DNA of 64,000 nt, taken from assembly GCA_008015505.1 (NCBI GenBank), contig SSFR01000001.1, positions 186,001 to 250,000 of the forward strand, given 5' to 3'. The position numbers and the translations under genes were made by a program. Under the pieces are notes generated by a model that was given only the letters and a program-made list of their open reading frames with translations, had not been told where the DNA came from and made no database searches. Of the stretch, positions 9,769-20,296 are shown in pieces; position 1 is the stretch's first letter; each line of letters opens with the position of its first letter. Source of the DNA: Pedobacter sp. GTDB lineage: Bacteria; Bacteroidota; Bacteroidia; Sphingobacteriales; Sphingobacteriaceae.

Positions 9769-11694
9769 TTATATAGCTAGTTTCTGAGCCCCATGAATAA
9801 TTTCACGAATCACCGTAGGCTCCAATAGCGTAGAAGTATCTCCCAAATTTTCGGTATTCCCTTCGGCTATTTTCCGCAAAATACGCCTCATAATTTTCCC
9901 TGACCTGGTTTTGGGTAATCCTGCCACAAATTGAATTTTGTCAGGCTTAGCAATGGCACCAATCATTCGAGTGACTACTTGTAAGATATGGGTACGTATT
10001 TCCATCTCATTATATTGAGTCTCTTTACTCAGAACAACATAAGCATAAATCCCCTGACCTTTGATATCGTGAGGGTAACCAATAACTGCACTTTCTATAA
10101 CATCCGAGTTCATATTAATGGCATTTTCTATTTCGGCCGTGCCTATTCGATGACCCGAAACATTGATTACATCATCAACCCGGCCAGTGATTCGATAATA
10201 GCCATCCTTATCTCTTAAACAACCGTCACCGGTGAAATATTTGTTGTCATAGGTAGCAAAGTAAGTCTGACGACAACGTTCGTGGTCGCCATAGGTCGTT
10301 CGTATAATTCCCGGCCAAGGAAATTTGATACATAGATTCCCACTTACATCATTCCCTTCTAACTCTTTCCCCTGTTCATCAACTAAGCAAGGTTGCACAC
10401 CGGGGAGAGGTAAAGTTGCATAGCCGGGTTTAGTTGGGGTGATTCCTGCAATGGGAGATATTAAGATGCCAGTTGTTTCAGTCTGCCACCAGGTGTCTAC
10501 AATAGGACAGTTTTTATTCCCAATTTTTTCATCAAGCCAATACCATGCTTCTTCATTAATAGGCTCACCCACAGAACCTAACTTGCTAAGCGAGCCTAGG
10601 TCCTTTCCTTCCAGTGGTCCGTCTCCAAAACTCATTAACGAACGAATAGCTGTTGGTGCTGTATAAAAAATATTCACCCGATATTTCGCGATAATGTCCC
10701 AAAAGCGCCCTGCATCAGGCCAGGTTGGTATCCCTTCAAACAGTACCGAAGTTGCTCCCTGGGAAAGAGGGCCATAGATAACATAGGAGTGGCCTGTAAT
10801 CCAGCCGATGTCTGCTGTACAAAAAAACACCTCCCGGGGTTGATACTTGAATACTGTTCGGAAGGTGTATCCTGAATACACCATATAGCCTCCACAGGCA
10901 TGAACCACACCTTTTGGTTTTCCTGTTGAACCTGATGTATACAAAATAAATAAAGGGTCTTCGGCATCCATTTCTACTGCTGGATAGCAAGTGTTCCTCT
11001 GAAGTTTTGCTTTTTTCAGTTCCTCTTCCCACCAAACATCACGTCCCATACGCATTGAAACTGGCACCTTTGTTCGAGCCAGTACAATTACTTTTTCTAC
11101 AGAAGGACATTGATCTAGAGCCTCATCTACAATAGATTTAAGCGGAACTTCTTTGCCCCCACGAAATCCCCCATCTGCCGTAATGACTAAAGAACACTGC
11201 GCATCCTGAATGCGATCTGCTACAGACTGTGCTGAAAATCCGCCAAAAACAACAGAATGTATAGCTCCTAAGCGCGCACAGGCTAGTATGGCAATGGCTA
11301 ACTCTGGCACCATAGGCATGTAGATACAAACTCGATCACCTTTTCTTACCCCATTACTGCTAAGTACATGGGCAAACTGACATACTTCAGTATGTAGCTC
11401 CTTATAAGTTAATGTTCTATAGGCTTCATGAGGATTATTAGGCTCCCAAATCAAAGCAGTTGTGTCCCCTAGTTTATCTAGATGGCGATCCAAGCAATTT
11501 TCGGTGATATTTAACTTGCCCCCGTTAAACCATTTAACATCGGGTTTTTTGAAATCCCATTCCAACACTTGATCCCATTTTTTTCGCCAATAAAATGTTT
11601 CAGCAATGCTTTCCCAGAAACGTTCTGGATAGGCGACACTATATTCATAAACACGTTTGTAATCGTCGAAGCATTTGATTTCTAAGTTCATCAT
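9769..11694 (-). CDS. acs: Acetyl-coenzyme A synthetase
   Basis: ATP-dependent activation of acetate to acetyl-CoA through acetyl-AMP. 641 residues, the standard length. ANL-superfamily motifs: P-loop YTSGSTGKPKGVVHACGG at about 260-277, WWQTETTGI at about 408-416, hinge region GRVDDVINVSGHRIGTAEIE at about 511-530, and PKTRSGKIMRRILRKIA at about 600-616, whose lysine (in SGK) is the catalytic and commonly acetylated residue. A tandem start (MMN) makes the ATG one codon in equally possible. Convergent with hflX; no promoter recognised upstream. Confidence 0.97.
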   Translation of the reverse strand: MMNLEIKCFDDYKRVYEYSVAYPERFWESIAETFYWRKKWDQVLEWDFKKPDVKWFNGGKLNITENCLDRHLDKLGDTTALIWEPNNPHEAYRTLTYKELHTEVCQFAHVLSSNGVRKGDRVCIYMPMVPELAIAILACARLGAIHSVVFGGFSAQSVADRIQDAQCSLVITADGGFRGGKEVPLKSIVDEALDQCPSVEKVIVLARTKVPVSMRMGRDVWWEEELKKAKLQRNTCYPAVEMDAEDPLFILYTSGSTGKPKGVVHACGGYMVYSGYTFRTVFKYQPREVFFCTADIGWITGHSYVIYGPLSQGATSVLFEGIPTWPDAGRFWDIIAKYRVNIFYTAPTAIRSLMSFGDGPLEGKDLGSLSKLGSVGEPINEEAWYWLDEKIGNKNCPIVDTWWQTETTGILISPIAGITPTKPGYATLPLPGVQPCLVDEQGKELEGNDVSGNLCIKFPWPGIIRTTYGDHERCRQTYFATYDNKYFTGDGCLRDKDGYYRITGRVDDVINVSGHRIGTAEIENAINMNSDVIESAVIGYPHDIKGQGIYAYVVLSKETQYNEMEIRTHILQVVTRMIGAIAKPDKIQFVAGLPKTRSGKIMRRILRKIAEGNTENLGDTSTLLEPTVIREIIHGAQKLAI

Positions 11695-11888
11695 ACTAGA
11701 TAAAGGATTTATATAACGCGCGTTTTAAAAATCGGTACTGTTCTCAAATGAGTGATGCTTAAAGTCGTAAAAGATGGTACAAAAAAGAGCGGATCTCAAA
11801 CTCATCTGCAGAAAACGTTAAAAACAAAGTCAAGATCAATACACATATACGGAGTCTGATCTTATCAACACTTTACCTAGCTCCCAAT

Positions 11889-12368
11889 CTAATCTGTTTG
11901 ATAATTTATGTTTGAATCAGATGTAGGACGATTTTCTACATTTTTTATGTCAAATAGTTCATTGGTTTCACTGTTTTTGAAATAATGAAGATTGCCATCG
12001 TACACCTTCTCCCAAACTCCTTTGGACTGAGCATTTTTAAGGGTTTGTAAAAGATTTTGGTTCTTGACAGGCATTGTTTTATTTTCACCTGGCTTATAAT
12101 CTTGCTTAGCGCTGGAGGGTAATTGTTTATACAATACTGGATTATTGTTTTTGTCAAAATTATTAGAGTATTTTTTGTCATACTTGGAATTTGGACTATT
12201 CCTCTTTTTGCGCTCTCCAGCAACTATCCAACCATCAGTACCGAGAAATGATATTGAACTATTGCCTTTCTCCCTATCCTCAATAAGCTCTATCGATTCC
12301 TTTTTACACCTAATGCCCAATAAGGTGAATAAGCCAACCCACAACAAAAACTTTAGATTCTTTTTCAT
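11889..12368 (-). CDS. Small exported protein of unknown function (possible lipoprotein)
   Basis: 159 residues, family not recognised. A basic N-terminus and hydrophobic stretch (KKNLKFLLWVGLFTLLGIRC) looks like a signal peptide; Cys20 is followed by Lys-Lys as in many Bacteroidota lipoproteins, but Arg at -1 is a poor lipobox. The rest is hydrophilic, rich in Asn, Lys, Ser and Asp, with no transmembrane segment. It stands alone between acs and the permeases, in the same orientation as acs with 194 bases between. Real coding is supported by length, signal peptide and lack of a competing frame; function unknown. Confidence 0.6.
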   Translation of the reverse strand: MKKNLKFLLWVGLFTLLGIRCKKESIELIEDREKGNSSISFLGTDGWIVAGERKKRNSPNSKYDKKYSNNFDKNNNPVLYKQLPSSAKQDYKPGENKTMPVKNQNLLQTLKNAQSKGVWEKVYDGNLHYFKNSETNELFDIKNVENRPTSDSNINYQTD

Positions 12369-12606
12369 TTTTTAAGTGTTCTCTATGAATTATCAATAAT
12401 TTGTATCAAAATGACATAAGAAATACGCGCTCATATGAAATTTATTATCAGCTAGTCTAAAGTTTATGACAAATGTGTGCGTTATAGCATTTATCATAAA
12501 AAATCAAATAAACTTTAAACATATTCTAAATTAATTTCGCAAGTAACTCTTTATAAGATCTAACTTAACGGGTTCTGCGCAGCAATACACGAGCTAAAAT
12601 ATTTTA

Positions 12607-12614
12607 TAATTTTG
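12607..12614 (+). promoter_or_regulatory. Possible -7 promoter box of the first permease
   Basis: TAATTTTG matches TAnnTTTG and lies 34 bases before the ATG at 12649. No good TTTG -33 box is visible at the right distance, so the call is weak. The rest of 12369-12648 is AT-rich and shows nothing else I can name. Confidence 0.35.
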
Positions 12615-12648
12615 CTACTTCAAATTTATAGGAACATAATGCACATTC

Positions 12649-14610
12649 ATGATTAAAAATTTATTTCGCAAAAAATCGATTAATGATATATTGAATGATG
12701 CTAACAACAACGAGGGTAACGGCCATAATCAATCATTAAATAAAACACTAAAGGTTAAAGATTTAACCGCCTTTGGGATTGCTGCCATTGTTGGCGCGGG
12801 TATTTTCAGCACCATTGGCAAGGCTAGTGCCGACGGCGGTCCCGCCGTTATTTTCTTATTCCTTTTTACAGCCATGGCATGTGGCTTTGCAGCCTTCGCC
12901 TATGCGGAATTTGCTTCCATGGTGCCTATTTCTGGAAGTGCTTATACCTATTCATATGTGGCATTTGGAGAGGTGATCGCCTGGATTATTGGCTGGTCAC
13001 TCATCATGGAGTATGCCATCAGCAATATTACTGTGGCCATATCATGGTCCGATTACTTTACAAACTTATTGAGCAGCATCCGAATTCCTAGTCTGGGAAT
13101 CCATGGAATTCATTTGCCCAACTGGATAACGATGGACTACCTAACTGCATCAACAGGGTATCAGCATGCACTGTCTTTAATGCATTCTGGAAAGCAATTT
13201 ATTGACCTAGATCCCACTACGCAACTATCTTATAACGCATGGACACAGTCACCTCAATTAGGGGGCCTTCATTTAATTGCTGATATCCCTGCATTGGTGA
13301 TCACGTTCCTAATCACTGTTTTGGTATATCGCGGAATGAGAGAATCACGTAAAGCTAGTAATGCCATGGTGGTCGTAAAACTTGCAGTTATTTTATTGGT
13401 GATCGTAGTAGGCATATTCTATATCGATGTCGAAAACTGGACCCCCTTTGCCCCAAATGGTATTTCTGGTGTTTTGAAGAGTGCATCTGCTGTTTTTTTC
13501 GCCTACATTGGTTTTGATGCCATTTCTACAACAGCCGAAGAATGTAAAGATCCACAACACGATTTACCTCGAGGAATGATGTGGTCCATTATCATCTGCA
13601 CGATTCTATATGTTGCCATAGCCTTAATATTAACTGGAATTGTTAATTATAGCACCTTATCTGTCGGCGACCCACTAGCATTTGTTTTTGAACAAAAACA
13701 ATTAAAAATGATGTCTGGCATTGTTGCCATTAGCGCCGTGATCGCCCTTGCCAGTGTGCTACTGGTCTATCAAATGGGGCAACCTCGTATTTGGATGAGC
13801 ATGAGTCGTGATGGATTACTACCTAAAGCATTCTCACGTATCCATCCAAAATATAAAACACCTTCCTTTGCTACTGTGATCACAGGTTTTGTGGTAGCCG
13901 TACCCTCGCTTTTTATGAACTTAACCCTGGTCACTGATCTTGCTGCCATTGGCACGCTGTTTGCTTTTGTTCTTGTTTGTGCAGGCGTTTTAGTACTGCA
14001 CAACAAGCCAAATGTGCGATATGGCAAATTCCGGATCCCTTATGTGAACTCAAGATATGTAATCCCTGTACTCTTTGTAAGCGGAGTTATCTTTCAACTT
14101 ATCTACAATGGGGATAATACACGTGCATTTATTCTCAATAAACCCATATTAAATACACCAACCCATTTAATTACCTCACTCTCGGCCGAAGAAATTAAAA
14201 TTGTAAAACAGGCCGTTTTACAACATGAAGATGTACCGGTAACAAATGCAGCCTTTTTAGATTTAGAAACAAGACTATCACAAATGAAACCTCAACAATA
14301 TCAAACATTTGTTGACAGGCTTGACATCCACCCCAAGAAAAAATACGAGAGTGGCTTTTCATTATTTTGTCACAAAATACCCCTGTGGATATTTCTCGTT
14401 TCCTGTATCATCATTAGCTACTTCTGTTTTACAAAGAGTCTATCGTTGATCCCTGTACTAGGACTAATATGTTGCTTGTATATGATGTCAGAAATGGGCG
14501 TCTCCAATTGGATCGGATTTGGGATCTGGCTAGTGATCGGCTTACTTGCCTATTTTTCTTATGGGTATCGTAAAAGTAAGCTAAATACATCTCAGGAGAC
14601 TTATACCTGA
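12649..14610 (+). CDS. APC-superfamily amino acid permease (cationic amino acid transporter-like), copy 1
   Basis: 653-residue inner-membrane transporter. The core is the CAT/YfnA-like APC fold: GAGIFSTIGKASADGGPAV at about 48-66 (unwound helix 1), the helix 6 block FAYIGFDAISTTAEECKDP at about 284-302 and GQPRIWMSMSRDGLLPKAF at about 379-397. About twelve to fourteen membrane helices are expected. Unusual is a hydrophilic loop of about 75 residues (about 486-562) before the last helices. The substrate is not determined by sequence; cationic or general amino acids are likely from the family. A close paralogue follows immediately on the same strand. Confidence 0.9.
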   Translation: MIKNLFRKKSINDILNDANNNEGNGHNQSLNKTLKVKDLTAFGIAAIVGAGIFSTIGKASADGGPAVIFLFLFTAMACGFAAFAYAEFASMVPISGSAYTYSYVAFGEVIAWIIGWSLIMEYAISNITVAISWSDYFTNLLSSIRIPSLGIHGIHLPNWITMDYLTASTGYQHALSLMHSGKQFIDLDPTTQLSYNAWTQSPQLGGLHLIADIPALVITFLITVLVYRGMRESRKASNAMVVVKLAVILLVIVVGIFYIDVENWTPFAPNGISGVLKSASAVFFAYIGFDAISTTAEECKDPQHDLPRGMMWSIIICTILYVAIALILTGIVNYSTLSVGDPLAFVFEQKQLKMMSGIVAISAVIALASVLLVYQMGQPRIWMSMSRDGLLPKAFSRIHPKYKTPSFATVITGFVVAVPSLFMNLTLVTDLAAIGTLFAFVLVCAGVLVLHNKPNVRYGKFRIPYVNSRYVIPVLFVSGVIFQLIYNGDNTRAFILNKPILNTPTHLITSLSAEEIKIVKQAVLQHEDVPVTNAAFLDLETRLSQMKPQQYQTFVDRLDIHPKKKYESGFSLFCHKIPLWIFLVSCIIISYFCFTKSLSLIPVLGLICCLYMMSEMGVSNWIGFGIWLVIGLLAYFSYGYRKSKLNTSQETYT

Positions 14611-14748
14611 GCTTGCTTGAATCGATCTAACGGATACTATCTCTAATTAAGAGCTAAAGCCCAATAGCAGATTTATATGATACATCGGTACATATTGCGC
14701 CGAATTATCTTACTACTTTTCATAAGTTAGTGGCTCATAAAATCTACC

Positions 14749-16743
14749 TTGTTTATGGTCCATAATCTTTTTCGCAAAAAATCAATCAGTAAAATATTAA
14801 GTGATGCCCAAAACAACCAAGGTGAAGACCATGGTGCTTCATTAAACAAAGCACTAGGTGTTAAAGACTTGACAGCATTTGGAATAGCTGCCATTGTTGG
14901 TGCTGGCATTTTCAGTACCATTGGCAAGGCAAGTGCTGATGGGGGGCCAGCGGTTATTTTTTTATTCCTATTCACCGCCATTGCTTGTGGATTTGCAGCC
15001 TTTGCCTATGCTGAGTTTGCCTCCATGGTACCTGTTTCTGGAAGTGCTTATACCTATTCATACGTCGCATTCGGAGAGGTTGTCGCCTGGATCATCGGTT
15101 GGTCACTTATTATGGAGTACGCCATTGGAAACATTACTGTAGCCATATCCTGGTCCGATTACTTCACCAGTTTATTAACAGATATCAAAATTCCTCGTTT
15201 GGGCATCAATGGTATTCATCTGCCCGATTGGATCACAATGGATTACCTCACTGCCTCAAAAGGGTATCATCATGCTGTATCTCTGATGCATTCCGGAAAA
15301 CCGTTTGCCAATTTAGCCCCCGATCTTCAGCTATGTTATAATGCCTGGCAAAATGCACCACAACTGTCCGGCCTACATTTAATCGCCGATATTCCAGCAT
15401 TGATCATCATTTTTCTAATCACTGTTTTGGTATATCGGGGGATTAAAGAATCACGCAATGCCAGTAATGCTATGGTTGTAGTCAAACTAGCTATTATTTT
15501 ACTAGTAATTGCCGTAGGTGTTTTTTATATCGATGTGAACAATTGGAATCCATTTGCCCCCAACGGCATTGCAGGTGTACTAAAAGGAGTCTCTGCTGTT
15601 TTTTTTGCTTACATTGGCTTTGATGCCATTTCAACCACAGCTGAAGAATGTAAAAACCCTCAACGTGACCTCCCTAGAGGTATGATGTGGTCTATTATTA
15701 TTTGTACCATTCTCTATATAACTATTGCTTTGGTATTGACAGGCATTGTCAATTCCAAATCTTTGGATGTTGGCGATCCCTTGGCCTTTGTTTTTGAACA
15801 AAAAAATTTAAAGTTATTCTCTGGCATAATTGCCATTAGTGCAGTTATTGCCATGGCAAGTGTTTTATTGGTATTCCAGATGGGGCAACCCCGCATCTGG
15901 ATGAGTATGAGCAGAGATGGTTTACTTCCAAAGTCTTTTTCACACATTCATCCCAAATATAAAACACCTTCCTTTGCTACCGTCATCACAGGATTTGTAG
16001 TAGGAATTCCTGCTTTATTCATGAACCTGACCATCGTAACCGACCTCTGTTCAATTGGAACACTGTTTGCCTTTGTCTTGGTTTGCACTGGTGTACTGGT
16101 TTTACAAAATAGACCAAACGTACAATATGGAAAATTTAGAATCCCATACATCAACTCCAAATACATCGTTCCCATACTTTTTATTGGGGGGATTATTTTC
16201 CAAGCCACATATAATCGGGATAATACCAGCAACTTTGTTTTCAACAAACCTATTTTGAACACACCCACCCATTTAATCACGTCTCTCTCGCCCCCAGATA
16301 TCCAAAAAGTAAAATTGGCAACTCTACAAATGCTAGGCACCACGTCAACTTCATTGAAGGAAGCTGCATCCTTAGACTTGGAAGTATCCCTATCAACCAT
16401 GACCCCTGAGAAATATCAAACCCTAGTGAACCAACTTGATATTGACCAAGACAAAAAATACGAAAGTGGCCTTGCCTTATTCCGACATAAAATACCGCTC
16501 TGGATATTCTTCATTTCCTGCATCGTGATTTGTTATTTCTGTTTTACCAAAAACCTATCCCTCATTCCTGTCCTCGGTCTGGTTTGCTGTTTGTACATGA
16601 TGTCTGAATTAGGTGTATCTAACTGGATTGGATTTGGATTATGGCTTATTTTGGGTTTACTGATATACTTTTCCTATGGGTATCATCGAAGCAAGCTCAA
16701 TATATCGAACAAACAAAAGCACCCCAACCTTCAAAATGCCTAA
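14749..16743 (+). CDS. APC-superfamily amino acid permease, copy 2 (tandem paralogue)
   Basis: 664 residues, colinear with the preceding gene over its whole length: same N-terminal LFRKKSI block, same GAGIFSTIGKASADGGPAV, FAYIGFDAISTTAEECKNP and GQPRIWMSMSRDGLLPKSF blocks. Differences cluster in the large hydrophilic loop before the last helices, which here has an extra threonine/serine-rich stretch, and in the C-terminal tail. TM core and inferred role as for copy 1. Start: ATG at 14749; ATG at 14755 (MVHNLFRKK) aligns at least as well with copy 1 and may be the true start. A 162-bp mobile-type repeat follows 11 bases after the stop. Confidence 0.9.
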   Translation: MFMVHNLFRKKSISKILSDAQNNQGEDHGASLNKALGVKDLTAFGIAAIVGAGIFSTIGKASADGGPAVIFLFLFTAIACGFAAFAYAEFASMVPVSGSAYTYSYVAFGEVVAWIIGWSLIMEYAIGNITVAISWSDYFTSLLTDIKIPRLGINGIHLPDWITMDYLTASKGYHHAVSLMHSGKPFANLAPDLQLCYNAWQNAPQLSGLHLIADIPALIIIFLITVLVYRGIKESRNASNAMVVVKLAIILLVIAVGVFYIDVNNWNPFAPNGIAGVLKGVSAVFFAYIGFDAISTTAEECKNPQRDLPRGMMWSIIICTILYITIALVLTGIVNSKSLDVGDPLAFVFEQKNLKLFSGIIAISAVIAMASVLLVFQMGQPRIWMSMSRDGLLPKSFSHIHPKYKTPSFATVITGFVVGIPALFMNLTIVTDLCSIGTLFAFVLVCTGVLVLQNRPNVQYGKFRIPYINSKYIVPILFIGGIIFQATYNRDNTSNFVFNKPILNTPTHLITSLSPPDIQKVKLATLQMLGTTSTSLKEAASLDLEVSLSTMTPEKYQTLVNQLDIDQDKKYESGLALFRHKIPLWIFFISCIVICYFCFTKNLSLIPVLGLVCCLYMMSELGVSNWIGFGLWLILGLLIYFSYGYHRSKLNISNKQKHPNLQNA

Positions 16744-16754
16744 GAAAGCACTAA

Positions 16755-16916
16755 GAGCCTATTTAAAATTTATTTGATTTTATTCTTATATATCTTTTTG
16801 GCTGCAATTTCGTTAGATTTTTTCGCCATAGAAACCCCGCTATGGCTCCAAAATCCGCCTCGTTTCGCTCAAAGATACCCTATAATAATTTCCTAAAATA
16901 AAATTTAAACAGGCTC
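16755..16916. mobile_element. 162-bp MITE-like element, copy A
   Basis: Begins GAGCCTATTTAAAATTTATTT and ends in the inverted form, with TTTAAACAGGCTC at 16904-16916, giving terminal inverted repeats of about 18-20 bp. Flanks are CTAA and TTAA, compatible with a short target duplication. The centre has a small stem CCATAG...CTATGG (16827-16846). It has no coding capacity. A second copy of exactly 162 bp, with about 23 mismatches and no indels counted by eye, is at 58775-58936. It lies between convergent genes, and the stop codon of the gene on the right (16917-16919) is in the immediate flank. Confidence 0.75.
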
Positions 16917-19900
16917 TTAACTCCCTGAGTTTAAAACCTTGAAATATTCCTCCACTTTAGTCTTATAAAATGAATTTAAAGTTGGAGGAACTGTTTTTAA
17001 TAATTCGGTCTCTTTTTGTTTAAATTTTTGATACTCCTGGAGAATCCGCTGATTATTTACAGCTCGATCAATCCCTTGCTTGCTTTCTCGCTGTACATCC
17101 TGCTCTCTTTCTCTTTGTGCTTTCTCTGCCTCTAACAGCTTAGAAAGGATATCCTGCTGCCTATTGATGGTCTCTTGAACAATCTTTTTATTCACTAAAT
17201 CTGTTTCTGTTTGTTCCATTTGTTTGAGTAGATCACTCAATTTTCCAGAACCCGCCTTCCCACCTTCTTCCTTAGCCACATCCTGCATCGCTTGGCGGAT
17301 CATTTCCTGCTGCTGTGCCATTTTTGCAAAAGCCTCACTCATCGACGATTTTCCTTTTCCTTGCCCCCCTTGTTGCTGTCCTTGCTGTTGCATTTGATCA
17401 CGTGCCTTTTGCATGTTTTTATTCAACTCTTCCTGCAGTTTCGACAAAGCGGACATACTTTGACCTTTACCCTTTCCAGATCCCTTAGATCCATTATTAT
17501 TGCTCTTTTGGAGTTTGTCTAACACCTCACTAAGCATAAGTGCTAAATTATTCAAGGAAGTCATGGCATATTGCTGAGTGCGATTTGCTTCTGCCGTACG
17601 CCGATCTGCTAAACTTGTGATTGCTTTATCCACATTGAGATTAATCGACTGAATCTCTTTATTCACAGTTGACTCAATTTGCGGCACCTTTCTACTGAGT
17701 GAATACAAGCTGTCTTCTACCATTTTTAGATTATCCTGAATGTCTTTTTGCTTCTGTGTCAGGGTAACATATTCGGGGTCATTACTCGCCTTGGAACGAA
17801 TAGCAAGCATTGTGTGCTCCTGTTCGAATGAAGAGTTAAGCACATGTTTCAAAATTTCGCGCAATGCCTTTGCATTTAAACTATTTTCTTGCATCGAGCT
17901 TTGATCTCCCATTTCCTTGAGTTTTTTAGAAAGCTGACTAAGCTGAGAAGAGGCTTTTTTCTGATCCTCGGCTGCTTTTTTCATATTCTTATTTTCAAGA
18001 TCCTTTGCAATTTGTTTCTGTTGCTGACCAATTTCTTGCTGTTCTTTCTCCGGGTTTTCAAAGCCTTTCTTAGCATTGAGCTCACTAAGCTCCTTTTTGA
18101 TATCATCAAAAGCTTTACTGATGCCTTCCTGCTTTTGTTTCAAATCCTGCTGATCGGCATTCTTGTCCAAAGACTTATTACTTAGTTTTTCCTGTTTTTC
18201 GGAGAGATATTCTAGCTTATCCACCGTTTCAGCAAGTTTTTGTTCAAGTTCCAACTGCTTATATAGTTCCAATACACGATCCAGCTCTTTTTGCAATGAC
18301 TTATTATCCATCTGCATTTTAGATAGATTTTCTTGGGTCTGATTTTTATTATTCTGCTCCAGCATTTTCTGAATGCTAGTCAACAGTTCCTTCGTTTTTT
18401 CATTTAACACATTGTTAAATAGATGTTCTATTTGCTTTTGCTTATCTAAAATTTCTTGTCGGATTTCTTTATTCTCCTTCTGTTCGAACAGATTTTGTTC
18501 ATTTTCCTTCTGAATATCTTTCACCAAATTTCCCAAGTCTTTTTGTTTCGCAAGCAGCTGTTCAACTTGTTTCTTTTCCTCAAATGTGAGGCTCTTCTTA
18601 TTAATTAAGTCCCGATTAATCCGCTTGGCCTCCTTTTCAATCTCTCCGGCTTTACGAGCTGCCAGTTCCATCTTTTGCTTGATTGACTCTGAACCAGCCT
18701 CCAGTTTTTGGTCTATCTCTTTTTCTGATGGCAGTTTGAATATTTTACTTGCGTATCTACTAGATTTTGGCCCAAGAACCCCATCATTGTCAAAAATTTC
18801 AAAATAATACTCAATTTGCTGCCCCGGTTTGGCTCCAGTTTCTCCAATATTCCAAGCATAAAAAAAGTTGGTCTGTAAAACCTTTTTATCAATAGGGATC
18901 GATTTGATCACCGATTTGCTATCATTACCTAACCCATCTGGTAATATCTTATAAGTAAAGTTCAACTTCGAAAACCCATGATCATCACTCACCTGACCCA
19001 CAAAATAGAACAGCTTATTATTCATTGAATCAACGCGTTCGGTAACTTCAATAGATGGGCTCAAATCAGGGATCACTTTCAATTGATACGCAATCGAGTC
19101 ATGACTAATCCCTTGTGATCCAACCGGACAAATCGTATAATTTGCATTTTGCATCGCCCGATGAGACAAAGAAAACCGTCCATCATCCGATGGATGAAGC
19201 GAAATAAGTCGATTATCAAGTTTGAAACTGATCTGGCTCGTATGTTTTGCACGAATATTCCATCTAACTTGGGTTCCAACAGGAACAGTCAAATCACCCG
19301 AATTAGCAATGACCTCATTTTTACGCGCCAAATAGGAGGGATATTCCAATGCTATCTCGAAGCTTGATAGCACAGCTTTTAGTTTGACATCTATAACATA
19401 AACTGCTGAGCTAAATTCACCTGCAACAAGCCTTATTTTTTTTGTTTGCTGAAGATTTTTAAAAGTATAGTTGAAACGGGTGACATTTTCTTTTTCGAGT
19501 TTAAATAGATTTCCCCCATCATCGACATATAATTCTTGAGGTATTTCATTACCTGCAAGCTTCACCTTCAAATCCAAATCATCTCCCTGCATAGCCGATA
19601 AATTGGGATTGAGAATAATAAATTGAAAAGGAGCTTTTTTCGCAAAAAACTGATCATAATGGACCAACTGCTTCGTCCCCTCATTTAAAATAGCTGGCGC
19701 AAGCAAAAAGGTAAACAGAATTAACAAGATAGGGACCCATACAAATTTTAAATACCGCTTATTTTCCTGTAATCGAATAGCTGACGGGAAAGAGATAGGC
19801 CTCAGCTCAGCTACTCTTTGATTAATACTAGCCTCAATTAGTGCAATGTGAGCAGGATTTTTATTTAATAGCTCTTTGAGTTGAAGTGTATTGAGTAGAC

Positions 19901-20234
19901 GGTCTTTGATATCCTTAAAGTGAGCGCCTATCAATTCAGATGCCTGTTCATTACTGATCACCTTACCCAACTTAAAGTAAGAAAGTGTAGGAAAGATGAT
20001 ATAATAAAGCAAAATACCCACAACACTTAAGGCAAGTCCAAATACAAAAATCGTCCTGATTGTTGGGCTAAGATTTCCATAGTAGGCCGCAAAAACGAGT
20101 AGGATGTACCCCAAGAAGAAAACGCTGACTAGGCAAATACTTCCTCGGACAATTTGATTCAAATAGTACTTACGAATAAAGGCGTCTATCTTTTTGATGA
20201 GCTCATCGTAATTTTTGGCAGAATTGTTCATCAC
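16917..20234 (-). CDS. Large membrane-anchored coiled-coil protein, DUF4175-like
   Basis: 1105 residues. Two N-terminal membrane helices (GSICLVSVFFLGYILLVFAA at about 31-50 and the FVFGLALSVVGILLYYIIF segment) and a third near 165-185 (FVWVPILLILFTFLLAP) precede an apparently periplasmic beta-rich region (about 190-490), then a long Lys/Glu/Gln-rich coiled coil (about 490-1080) with Gln/Gly-rich low-complexity spacers (KGKGQSMS, MQQQGQQQGGQGKGK). This architecture fits the DUF4175 proteins common in Bacteroidota, whose role is unknown. The stop TAA abuts the flank of the 162-bp repeat. Tandem start MMN; the second ATG is as good. Confidence 0.75.
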   Translation of the reverse strand: MMNNSAKNYDELIKKIDAFIRKYYLNQIVRGSICLVSVFFLGYILLVFAAYYGNLSPTIRTIFVFGLALSVVGILLYYIIFPTLSYFKLGKVISNEQASELIGAHFKDIKDRLLNTLQLKELLNKNPAHIALIEASINQRVAELRPISFPSAIRLQENKRYLKFVWVPILLILFTFLLAPAILNEGTKQLVHYDQFFAKKAPFQFIILNPNLSAMQGDDLDLKVKLAGNEIPQELYVDDGGNLFKLEKENVTRFNYTFKNLQQTKKIRLVAGEFSSAVYVIDVKLKAVLSSFEIALEYPSYLARKNEVIANSGDLTVPVGTQVRWNIRAKHTSQISFKLDNRLISLHPSDDGRFSLSHRAMQNANYTICPVGSQGISHDSIAYQLKVIPDLSPSIEVTERVDSMNNKLFYFVGQVSDDHGFSKLNFTYKILPDGLGNDSKSVIKSIPIDKKVLQTNFFYAWNIGETGAKPGQQIEYYFEIFDNDGVLGPKSSRYASKIFKLPSEKEIDQKLEAGSESIKQKMELAARKAGEIEKEAKRINRDLINKKSLTFEEKKQVEQLLAKQKDLGNLVKDIQKENEQNLFEQKENKEIRQEILDKQKQIEHLFNNVLNEKTKELLTSIQKMLEQNNKNQTQENLSKMQMDNKSLQKELDRVLELYKQLELEQKLAETVDKLEYLSEKQEKLSNKSLDKNADQQDLKQKQEGISKAFDDIKKELSELNAKKGFENPEKEQQEIGQQQKQIAKDLENKNMKKAAEDQKKASSQLSQLSKKLKEMGDQSSMQENSLNAKALREILKHVLNSSFEQEHTMLAIRSKASNDPEYVTLTQKQKDIQDNLKMVEDSLYSLSRKVPQIESTVNKEIQSINLNVDKAITSLADRRTAEANRTQQYAMTSLNNLALMLSEVLDKLQKSNNNGSKGSGKGKGQSMSALSKLQEELNKNMQKARDQMQQQGQQQGGQGKGKSSMSEAFAKMAQQQEMIRQAMQDVAKEEGGKAGSGKLSDLLKQMEQTETDLVNKKIVQETINRQQDILSKLLEAEKAQREREQDVQRESKQGIDRAVNNQRILQEYQKFKQKETELLKTVPPTLNSFYKTKVEEYFKVLNSGS

Positions 20235-20296
20235 CTGATTTAAGTCTTATCAAAAATAAAATTAGTTGTTAAGTTTGGACTTTAACTTATTCAAGT

